Source: Fabrea salina
Taxonomy: Eukaryota > Ciliophora > Heterotrichea > Heterotrichida > Fabreidae
NCBI GenBank assembly: GCA_022984795.1
Contig: JALIHJ010000088.1
Location: forward strand, 1-45,681
Direction: 5' to 3'
Length of the DNA: 45,681 nt
Part shown: positions 8,912 through 17,800 of the stretch, piece after piece
Layout: every line of letters begins with the position of its first letter
Position numbering within the stretch: position 1 is the first letter of the stretch
Notes under the pieces: generated by a model
Seen by the model: the letters and a program-made list of their open reading frames with translations, nothing else
Databases searched by the model: none
Told to the model about the DNA's origin: nothing
Program-made: the position numbers and the translations under genes

Positions 8912-11900
8912 ATGTTTGAAGACTTGTTTATTGAAGAGGGAGAAGAGGACTACATGGTTCTGTCAAGCGAAGCTCCTAGACACTCCAACTTAGCAGAAAC
9001 CCAACCAACACCTCCTAACCCCAGAGGCTACTCTAGTTTGTGTGGACTCTACAACCAAGGCACTACCTGCTATCTGAACTCAGTGATCCAGTCCATGTTT
9101 ATGACTCCTGAGCTCAGGAAAGCCGTGTTTGAGCTTCCACTTTGTGAAGGCAACTTAGAAACCCCCAGCAACTGGGTGCCTTCTGGACAGAAGCGAGAAA
9201 TCTTGCTGGCCTTACAAAGACTTTTTGTGGAGATGCAAACTTTAGACGTAAGTGCTTTGTCCACACAAGACCTGACTGCTAGTTTCAGGTGGACAGGTGA
9301 CGAAGTGCTTATTCAGCACGACGTGCAAGAACTCAGTAGGGTTCTTTTTGACGCTATTAACCGTTCACTGAGCGGCACTCCTTACCAAGACTTGATTTAT
9401 AACTTATACAAAGGAACTGCTTGCAACCAAATCATTTGCAAAACCTGTGGAACTATCAGGGAGATCGAAGAGGAGTTTTGGGACTTGTTGCTTCAAGTAA
9501 GTGGGTTTTCTTCGCTTACTCAGAGTTTAAGGTCCTTAGTGAAGTTTGAACTGCTGCACGGAGACAACCAGTACTTCTGTGAAGTCTGCAACTCCAAAAG
9601 CGACGCTGAAAAAGGCTACAAGTTAAAACAAATACCACCTATTCTGACTTTTTCACTGAACAGGTTTGAGTACGACCTTCAAACTTTAGAGCGCAAAAAG
9701 GTAACTAAGAAGTTTGAGTTTCCTTTGGAGTTAGACATGCAGGAGTTCCTAGGTCAAGAGTCTAAGTACGAACTGTTTGCTGTAGTCATTCACATTGGAA
9801 GTGCGCACTCAGGCCACTACCATGCTTACATCAGAGACTTACTAGGAACTGGAGTTTGGGAGCCAGTTACAGAAGAGTCTAAAGAATTCCAAGACTTGCA
9901 AACTGAACTCTCTAACGAAGAACTGCACCAAAACTGGTTTGACTTCAACGACACATCTGTGACTCCCATTAAATCAGGAAAGATTCCTAAGCAGTTCGGA
10001 GGCCAAACCGAAACAGCTTACATGCTTATTTACAGAAAGGCTTCCCAAAACACCACTGCAGAGTTGCCTAGGGTTCCAGAGTACTGGGAACCTGTAATTG
10101 AGAACCTAAATCAAACTTACAAAAAGTCCCGCGAAGAGTACGAGGAACTTAAGAACTGGATAGAAGTCCAGGTCCAGCCAGCAGAGTTGTTTGCCTTTGA
10201 AGATGGACTTGTGAGGTACCTGGACACTCAAACTAAACTTACGGACCAAGGAGTTTCTGTCAAAGCCAGAGTTAGCTTTACTGTTTCCGAGTTCAAAGCC
10301 AAGGTCCAAGAACTGTTTCCGAAGGACTTGCTTTGGAATAACTACTTTTTGGTGGAGGGAATTCCCTTGAGCAACAAGTACTTCCACTTAATTAGGAAAA
10401 TTGACTTGGAAGAAACAGTGTCTTTGCAAGAAGCTAACTTCAGTCACAAGTCCTGCTTTTTGCTGGTGCCTTTCAGTCCAGACCCAAATGTAGCTGTTGC
10501 GCTGGAAAATATTGGAGAAGAGCACGAACCCATCACCATTAACTTGGTGGTGTTTGACGAAAAGCAGCCCATCACAGTCAACAAAGGCTGGACTGTGGAG
10601 TACTTGATGCTGAAAGTAATGGAACTCTCAGGGCTCTCTCCAGACACACAAACACTCAGGATGCTCAAAGGCTACAGTGAGGACAGAGACATCTTTCCCA
10701 ACGAATACAGCAAAACCCTCCACAGCTTAGGGTTCTACCACTCAATGAAACTGAGTGTCAAACTTAAAGAAGAAGAGTTCCCTGGACTCCCAGCAGCACA
10801 GTCTGAGTCCAGCGATAAAGTAACAGTGCTGGCTAACTACGAAGAAGACCCTAACAACGTTGTCCAGCACTGGGTTTCTCTCAACTCAAGAATCAAAAAC
10901 CTGGTTAAGGAACTGAAGGAAGTTTTTGAGTTGCCCAACAACCAACCTGTAAGACTTAAGTCACACATCAGAAACGCTTACTTCACCCAAGAAGAAATGA
11001 ACCTTAAACTCAAGAAAATCGAAGAGTTCGACGACGGAGGCTACAGAGTTACTGTGGAAAAGGGAGAACCGCCCCACACGGGGGAAATGGTGCTCCAGAT
11101 AGCTTTTGAACCTGACGAAGACCCCAAAGAAATATTTGTGTCTCCCAAAGACAAGTTTTCAATGATAAAACCCAAAATTGAAGAAGCTTTAGGGATTGAC
11201 ATGAAAAACTACAAAATTTACAGAACAGACTGGCTCAGAGAACCCATTTCGGTGCTTAAAAACGAAGAACAAACACTCCAAAAAGCAGTGCTTAAAGACG
11301 CTGATCTTCTACTGATAAAGCCTTTAGACGAAGTGCTTGCTACAGAAATGGTTAAGTTGAACCTGTTCATCTCAAGAACAGGAACGCCTGGAGACTGCAA
11401 ACCCTTAGCAGACATTTCAGTTAACGAAGAAACAACCTTAGCTGAACTCAAAGAACAAGTTTTTAACCTGCCTGAAGTCTACCAAGAAGACAAAACTCCC
11501 AGTCAAATACGCATTAGGGAACGCACCAACACTTACTGGTTCGGGAAGGTTTACAGAGAAGACTCTAAGTCACTTAAGAAACTAAACATAGGCTTCGGAG
11601 CAACTTTAGTAGTGCAGTTACTCAACTCTCCAGACACTTCTTCCCAAACAGCACTTCACTTGTTCGTGGCTGAAAGACTTGTTGAACAAAAAGAGATTGG
11701 ACCCATGGTTAGTTGTGTTTTTGAAGGAGGACCCACACCCAACGTAGACAAACTTTACAAGTTCTGCCTTGAGACTCTTGGCAAGGACTGGAACCTCCGG
11801 GATGTTACTTTGGCTAAGTTCATTGCCCACAAGTTCGAGTGGCAAGTAATTGAGGACCAAAGAGACCCATCTGAAAAGGGGTCTTTGCTTAACCAAGTTA

Positions 11901-12136
11901 AGGCTGCCAGAAGTGCCCAAGGCATCTACAACCTGCGTAAAGGACCCTTCCAACTCAAGGACGGGGACCTAATTGCGCTTAGAAACGAACAACTCAACAT
12001 TTCTGGCCAGGACGACTTTCAGTGCGTGAGTGACAAGAAGAAGAAGGAAGAGTACCTTAAAAACAAAAGAGAACAACACGAAGAAACTGCTCCACAAAGA
12101 CCTGAACGAGCAATCAAGATCGGCGACTTTAACTAA
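8912..12136 (+). CDS. USP40: Ubiquitin-specific protease USP40
   Basis: A deubiquitinase of 1,074 residues. The start at 8912 gives MFEDLFIEEGEEDY, which parallels human USP40 (MFGDLFEEEYSTV). The open frame extends upstream to 8846, but that would overlap the preceding gene. The USP domain spans about 40-400. It has the Cys box GLYNQGTTCYLNS (C53), QHDVQEL, a zinc site C176xxC179 with C223xxC226, the His box HSGHYHAYI (H302) and FNDTSV supplying the third catalytic residue (Asn, about 346), so it looks active. The long C-terminal part (about 410-1074) holds several ubiquitin-like segments, as in USP40 and USP47. The N-terminus is lined up with human USP40 from memory; length is also similar (human about 1,235). 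Confidence 0.88.
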   Translation: MFEDLFIEEGEEDYMVLSSEAPRHSNLAETQPTPPNPRGYSSLCGLYNQGTTCYLNSVIQSMFMTPELRKAVFELPLCEGNLETPSNWVPSGQKREILLALQRLFVEMQTLDVSALSTQDLTASFRWTGDEVLIQHDVQELSRVLFDAINRSLSGTPYQDLIYNLYKGTACNQIICKTCGTIREIEEEFWDLLLQVSGFSSLTQSLRSLVKFELLHGDNQYFCEVCNSKSDAEKGYKLKQIPPILTFSLNRFEYDLQTLERKKVTKKFEFPLELDMQEFLGQESKYELFAVVIHIGSAHSGHYHAYIRDLLGTGVWEPVTEESKEFQDLQTELSNEELHQNWFDFNDTSVTPIKSGKIPKQFGGQTETAYMLIYRKASQNTTAELPRVPEYWEPVIENLNQTYKKSREEYEELKNWIEVQVQPAELFAFEDGLVRYLDTQTKLTDQGVSVKARVSFTVSEFKAKVQELFPKDLLWNNYFLVEGIPLSNKYFHLIRKIDLEETVSLQEANFSHKSCFLLVPFSPDPNVAVALENIGEEHEPITINLVVFDEKQPITVNKGWTVEYLMLKVMELSGLSPDTQTLRMLKGYSEDRDIFPNEYSKTLHSLGFYHSMKLSVKLKEEEFPGLPAAQSESSDKVTVLANYEEDPNNVVQHWVSLNSRIKNLVKELKEVFELPNNQPVRLKSHIRNAYFTQEEMNLKLKKIEEFDDGGYRVTVEKGEPPHTGEMVLQIAFEPDEDPKEIFVSPKDKFSMIKPKIEEALGIDMKNYKIYRTDWLREPISVLKNEEQTLQKAVLKDADLLLIKPLDEVLATEMVKLNLFISRTGTPGDCKPLADISVNEETTLAELKEQVFNLPEVYQEDKTPSQIRIRERTNTYWFGKVYREDSKSLKKLNIGFGATLVVQLLNSPDTSSQTALHLFVAERLVEQKEIGPMVSCVFEGGPTPNVDKLYKFCLETLGKDWNLRDVTLAKFIAHKFEWQVIEDQRDPSEKGSLLNQVKAARSAQGIYNLRKGPFQLKDGDLIALRNEQLNISGQDDFQCVSDKKKKEEYLKNKREQHEETAPQRPERAIKIGDFN

Positions 12137-12180
12137 CGAACTTTTGGTAATAGTTAAACTGGTGTATCTGACATATTTTA

Positions 12181-13839
12181 ATGATTTGGCTGTTGCTAGT
12201 TGGAGTTTGTCTAGGTGATGAAAAGACCCACACTTACACTAAAGGAGAGGAAGTGGTTCTTTGGTTCAACAAGTTAGCCCCTGTTAGCAACCCCCAAGAA
12301 ACTTATAGTTACCAAGAAGTGCCGCTTTGCACCGGCAGTAAGAAAAAACACCTTTACTCCTTAGGACTAGGTGAAGCTTTGGAAGGCAACAAACTAACAG
12401 ATAGTGGACTGGACATCCAGTTCCTTGAAAACACCCACAAACAAAGGTTCTGCACCAAAAGGCTTCTGGACTCTGAAGTTTCCAATCTTGCAAGTATGAT
12501 TGCAAGGTCTTTTTGGCTGCAAATGTACATAGACGACTTGCCTATTTGGACAGAACTAGGGAAAGTTGACAAGTCGACAGGGGACGTTTACATATTTACT
12601 CACTACAAAGTGTTGATATCTTTTAACCATGAAAACATCATACAAGCCCAAGTCCACCCTGACTCTTTGCAGAAGATTTTTGACGCAAAAACCAAGTCAG
12701 GTGTTTTAAGTTCACTGGAACTGCACTACTCAGTTTCTTGGCTGTATACAACTATGCCTTTTTCCAGAAGGTTTGAAACTTACCTAGACCCGGGCTTTTT
12801 CGAAAACAACATCCACTGGCTTTCGATTCTGAACTCCTTGCTTATGGTGCTGGTGCTTTGTGGAACTGTAGGACTCATTGTTTGGAAGACTGTTAAAAAA
12901 AACTCTTCTTGGGAAGACTTAGAAGACTCTAACTTTTGGAAGAAAACTGCAGCTTTAAAACCTCCTAAGCACCTGGAACTGTTCACAGGACTCTACAGTT
13001 CTGGAGCCCACATACTAGGAGTGGCTTGTGTAGGACTGGGGGCTTGTGTAGTGCACCCTATGTACGCCCAAAGAGGAATGCTAACAAGTATTTTGTTGGC
13101 AGCTTATACTCTTTTAGGTGTGCTGGGGGGGTATGTTTTTTCTTACTTTTACTGCAGCAACGGAGGCACTAAGTGGGCAGCCACTGGGCTTTACAGTATG
13201 TTTTTGTTTCCAAGTGTAGGAGTGCTGAACTGGTTTCTGTTGCCTAACGCAATTTGGGTAGTTGCTGGAGTTGGAGTGTTTTACGTTCCCTTGTTTGTAG
13301 TTGGTGCTGTGGTTGGACGTGTTGTTTCAGTTAGCATTCCAACTAAGAAGCACTCCTTTTTGCCTTCTCCTTCAACTTTAACTACTAAGCCTTGGTACTC
13401 CAGTCCGGGGTTTTTGGTGGCTTTTGGAGGAGTGCTACCTTTTGGGTCGATTTCAGTGGAAACTTACTTTATTTTTACATCTTTTTGGAATTACAAGTTT
13501 TACTATGTTTACGGGTTTGCAGTGTTGGTGTTTTTGATACTGGTTCTGTGTTTAGTTTGCGTTTCGATAGTTGCCACTTACATTACTTTAAGCAACGAAG
13601 ACTACAGGTGGCACTGGGCGAGTTTTTTGAGCAGTGGAAGTGTAGGAGGTTACCTTTTGCTTTACTCGTGTTACTACTACTTGTTCAAAACCCAAATGGA
13701 AGGTTACTTGCAGACTGCTTACTACTTCGGAGCCACTGGAGTTCTGAGCTTTGCCACATTTTTGGTAGCAGGAGCAATCGGGTACTCTGGGTCACTTTTG
13801 TTCGTCAACAAACTATTTAAGGACGCAAAGAATGACTAA
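12181..13839 (+). CDS. TM9SF3: Transmembrane 9 superfamily protein (nonaspanin), TM9SF3-like
   Basis: A protein of 552 residues. A signal peptide (1-12) is followed by a luminal domain (about 13-210) that parallels human TM9SF3 throughout: HTYTKGEEVVLWFNK, QETYSYQEVPLC, LGEALEGNKL, QMYIDDLPIW, and RRFETYLDPGFF just before the first membrane helix. Nine hydrophobic helices follow; PFGSISVETYFIFTSFWNYK is the most conserved family segment. The C-terminus ends KND, fitting the KxD/E Golgi/COPI retention signal of this family. It probably acts in Golgi or endosomal membrane trafficking. It starts 44 bp after USP40 and ends 11 bp before the BTB gene. Confidence 0.88.
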   Translation: MIWLLLVGVCLGDEKTHTYTKGEEVVLWFNKLAPVSNPQETYSYQEVPLCTGSKKKHLYSLGLGEALEGNKLTDSGLDIQFLENTHKQRFCTKRLLDSEVSNLASMIARSFWLQMYIDDLPIWTELGKVDKSTGDVYIFTHYKVLISFNHENIIQAQVHPDSLQKIFDAKTKSGVLSSLELHYSVSWLYTTMPFSRRFETYLDPGFFENNIHWLSILNSLLMVLVLCGTVGLIVWKTVKKNSSWEDLEDSNFWKKTAALKPPKHLELFTGLYSSGAHILGVACVGLGACVVHPMYAQRGMLTSILLAAYTLLGVLGGYVFSYFYCSNGGTKWAATGLYSMFLFPSVGVLNWFLLPNAIWVVAGVGVFYVPLFVVGAVVGRVVSVSIPTKKHSFLPSPSTLTTKPWYSSPGFLVAFGGVLPFGSISVETYFIFTSFWNYKFYYVYGFAVLVFLILVLCLVCVSIVATYITLSNEDYRWHWASFLSSGSVGGYLLLYSCYYYLFKTQMEGYLQTAYYFGATGVLSFATFLVAGAIGYSGSLLFVNKLFKDAKND

Positions 13840-13850
13840 CTTAATAATAA

Positions 13851-14807
13851 ATGCTTAGCCGACGCGGAAGTGCAAGTCCTTGTCAGGATGTGATTTTCGA
13901 AGCAGCAGAGGACCTTTACAGCAACGCTACTTTAGTTTTCACAAAAGGAGCCCACAAAAGAATCCAGTTGACTCGGCCTCGAGTAGCTTCCTCGTACTGT
14001 TACGAGTTCTGTGGAATGGTAGGCGTTCCCTTTTCAGCTCTAAGGTTCACTCTAGACTCAAGGCCTCTCAACACAGAGTCTTACTTGTTAGGACCTTGTA
14101 TCATTAAAGTCCACCACTCCTGTGACATCCTCCAGAGTTCACAAAACTCACTCCAACCTGCTTTGCTTGACTTACTGAGCACTGGACTCCAAGCTGACGT
14201 GCAAATCAAAACCCGGGACTCTGTTTTTTACGCACACAAGTGCATCTTAATGTGCAGGTCTGCTAAGTTCAAAGCTATGTTTTCTAACTCGATGTCTGAA
14301 GCTGACACTTGCTTGGTGGACTTGGTTGAGACAAGTTCTTTTCTCTTTGACAAGTTACTTAAGTGGATTTACACAGGAAGTGCCATTATGCCTGAGAACT
14401 GGTCAGAGGTTTGTGACTTACTCGTTATGGCAGACGAGTACTTCTTAACTGACTTAAAGATGCGCTGCGAAGAAGACTTAGTTTCTAAGCTCAGACCTGA
14501 CAACTTAATTGAACTTATGGTTATTGCTCACCAACTGCCCTTGCTCAGCAATACACTCATTAACGAATGCAAAGAAATGTTTGTGAAAGAATTCCCCAAA
14601 ATCCGGGACTCCAACCCCAACTTAGAAGAAATGATCAGTTCTGTTCCTGGACTCATGACTGAACTCTTTTCTAGGTTCCACAGAGTCTCCAGCAAAGCCA
14701 GGAAGAGAAGAGTGACTTTCCGGATCAACGAAGACATAGTAGACACTCTAGACGACGTGTCGACAATAAACTCAGGGTACTCCTCCACAGCTAGTTCTTT
14801 TGCGTAA
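13851..14807 (+). CDS. BTB/POZ domain protein with N-terminal ubiquitin-like segment
   Basis: A protein of 318 residues. Residues about 25-90 look like a ubiquitin-like beta-grasp (ATLVFTKGAHKRIQL ... FTLDSRPL). A BTB domain follows at about 105-210 (ADVQIKTRDSVFYAHKCILMC, FKAMFSNSM, LLKWIYTGS), then a short BACK-like helical stretch (about 210-285) and a basic, Ser/Thr-rich tail. BTB-BACK proteins usually serve as Cullin-3 substrate adaptors; that role is inferred here. Its TAA stop (14805-14807) directly abuts the stop of the convergent calcium channel gene, with no base between. Confidence 0.8.
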   Translation: MLSRRGSASPCQDVIFEAAEDLYSNATLVFTKGAHKRIQLTRPRVASSYCYEFCGMVGVPFSALRFTLDSRPLNTESYLLGPCIIKVHHSCDILQSSQNSLQPALLDLLSTGLQADVQIKTRDSVFYAHKCILMCRSAKFKAMFSNSMSEADTCLVDLVETSSFLFDKLLKWIYTGSAIMPENWSEVCDLLVMADEYFLTDLKMRCEEDLVSKLRPDNLIELMVIAHQLPLLSNTLINECKEMFVKEFPKIRDSNPNLEEMISSVPGLMTELFSRFHRVSSKARKRRVTFRINEDIVDTLDDVSTINSGYSSTASSFA

Positions 14808-17800
14808 TTAATGTATTATAGAGATTTCGTCAGGGAACTCCAGTTCTACAGAAATGCTCTTCATAGACTCCACCCACTTCCTCCAGTAGTCCAGAATCTT
14901 CTTTTTTTGCCTGTCTTCCATGATTAGCAACCCCAAGGGAACTAGTTGTTTGTCTAGGCGAGTTTTCTTTTTTCTGAGTTTGTTGAGTTTAAGAACTACT
15001 TCATGTTCTTTTTGGTTTATGTAGTTCTTCACGCCTCTGTTTGCTCCTTTTTTAACGTTTCTGCCGAAATTCCTTTTAAAAACTGCGTAAAGCACGTCGT
15101 TATAAAACAAATACCCTTCTGAATTCACTTTTAAGTCCATAGCTAACAACACCTTCCAAACTGCTTCATAAGGCTCATCTGTGGTTACTCCTAGTTCGGA
15201 GCCTACTTCGTACATAAGTTCAGGAAGTTTTTTGTAGTGAATTACGCACTCTTTTGTGGGTTCTGAGTTAGCTTTCCAAGCAGTTTTGAATTCCTTACTG
15301 AGGGCCACAAACACTCTAAAAATGCTTTCGGGGTTCGTTTTGTAGTCCTCGTAACTCTGAACTACTACCATCAAAAAGATGTTTAGCATGATGAAACTAG
15401 TCATCATCACAAAGCTTAAAAAGTAGACTAAGCACACTGAGTAACTTCTGTGCTCCATAGTGTCAAACATCACATGGTGCCAGTTTTCTCCAGTAGCAAC
15501 TCTGAAAAGGGCCAGCACTGCCATTCCGAAGTTGTCGAAGTTAGTGTACTCGTCCAGCTCCTTACCTCGGACTCCGTAAAACAAGTGGGCACCTAAGATT
15601 GAGTAAATGATCAGTATTAGTGTAAAGATCGACAGCACGTTTAAAATCCCTGGAAGGGAGTTGTAAGCTACGATTGAGATTCCTTCAATTGAATTGAACA
15701 GCTTCGCAGCCTTAAACAGTCTGAAAGCCCTGAAAGTCCTCAAAGCCAAAAGCAACTGAGGTCCTACCCGAATCATTTCGGTTTCTTCCCCAATTGAGTA
15801 GTTCAGAATTAAGTCCACCACTGAACAAACCACCACAAACAAGTCTAAGCAGTTCCACTTTTGCTTGAAGAACTTTTTAAACCCCAACCCAATCACTTTG
15901 ATGACTACTTCAGAAACCAACACAAAAGTAAAGGCCAAGTTCAGGAGTTCCAGCGTCTCCAAGTAAGTAGAAGAAGCTCCTTCGTAAAACATTGCCATCT
16001 GGACCATGTTCAGAGCTATGCAAACCACTATAAACAACTCAAACTTCTTGCTTTTAGCTAATCTGTGACAGAACTTCACTAGTTTGTTTTCAATCTGCTC
16101 AGAAACAAAGGACTCTAGAGACGACTGGGGAATCAGTTGCTGCAGCTCCACCCAAGTTCTTTGAGGTTTGGTTAAAAAAGCAGTGAAGGAGCTTTCGTCG
16201 TTTTTTGCTTTCATGAACTGTTCAAATATAACTCCAACCAACAAGTTTAGCAGAACAAAGCAAGAAACCAAAATGAAACTCACAAAGTAGTAAGCAGAGT
16301 AAGGCCCAGTAGTTTCCACTGCGTGGTACATTATGTCTGGCCAGCCTTCAAGTGAACTAACTATCCACAGTGTTAGCATACCTTCTAACACGTTGTCAAA
16401 ATTAGTGTATGCTTTAACCCAGGTGTAGCCATACTCTTCACACTCAAACTGGGTTTCTAAAGCTATGTTCTCGCAGGAGTAAAACTTTCCTCCAAACAAA
16501 GTGACTCCCAAAATAGCAAACAGCAGCCATATAATGAGTATGACAATCATTACATTCAAAAGAGCCAGAATTGACTGGAACAGAGCTTTGACCACTACCC
16601 TCATAGACACATTCTGGGAAATGAACCTCAAGGGCCTCAAAGCTCTGAGCAGCCTAAATGCCTTAATGGCTTTGAGTTCTTGCAGGAAAACTACTTCTGC
16701 CAAACTCACAACAACTATCAAAAAGTCTAGTTGGTTCCACTTGTTGCGCAAGTAAGTGCCTTTTTCCAGTACAAACCCTGCAGCGGTCACTTTCACCAAA
16801 ACTTCTAGTACAAAAGCCACCACTATGGCTACATCAAAGTAGTAGGATACTTTTACTTCTTGGGACTCTTCTGAAGCATTTAGTAGGTAAGTGTCCCACA
16901 CTAAGTTCATAGTGCTGAGTAGTATAAGTGCCAAAACAACCCTGTCAAAGTTCTCTGACCTACACAACTTAATGCAGAACTTCCTGAGTTTATTTTGTTT
17001 TCTGAAGACAAAACAAGTTTTCTTTTCCGTGATTTCTGAACTCACAATAGAATTTTGTCTGGAAAAGTTTCTCTTTGTAGTAAGCTCCTCACTACTGTCT
17101 AGTTCTTGGTTATGAAGTAAGTTGCTGACTTTTTCAAATTGTTTAAGGCGTTTGATTCGGGACTTTTCGCGAATGTTCCTTATAATGGTTTTTTTTCTGG
17201 AGTCTTTGGGTGCCTCTTCTTCCTGGGGTTCACTGAAAGACTCCAGCAGTATTGCAAGGAACATGTTCAGAATTAAAAAATTGCCCAAAAATATCCACAA
17301 AAAGAAAAAGATTAACCCAAAGTACCCCAATTCACTCCTGATTGCACTGTAGAGCACATCTGGCCAGTTCTCCATGGTCAGCAACTGGAACACGGTCACG
17401 AAAGACCAGTTAAAAGAGTCAAAGTTAGCTTTTGGAACTTCTTCTTCAAAGTTAAACTTGCCTCCAAACATTTCCATCCCAAGCAGGGCAAATACCACCA
17501 AAAACACCATTAAAAACACTCCCAAAGACACAAAATTCGAAAAGTTCTCTGCCAGCACGTTGAGTATACGAGTCAATGGCTCTAAGTAACTAAAAAGCTT
17601 GGCAACTCGAAGAAGCGATAAAGTTTTAATTGTTTTGAAGGCCGACACTGAAGAAGTCGTGTCTTCAAACAATATGACTTCCAGTAAACTCAGCACAACC
17701 ACTGTTGCGTCGAAGCAGCACTGGAAGTCCCCAAAGTAGCCCTTCAGGCCATAGCCAAAAAGCTTCAATGCCATTTCAGCCACAAAAACAAAAGTAAACA

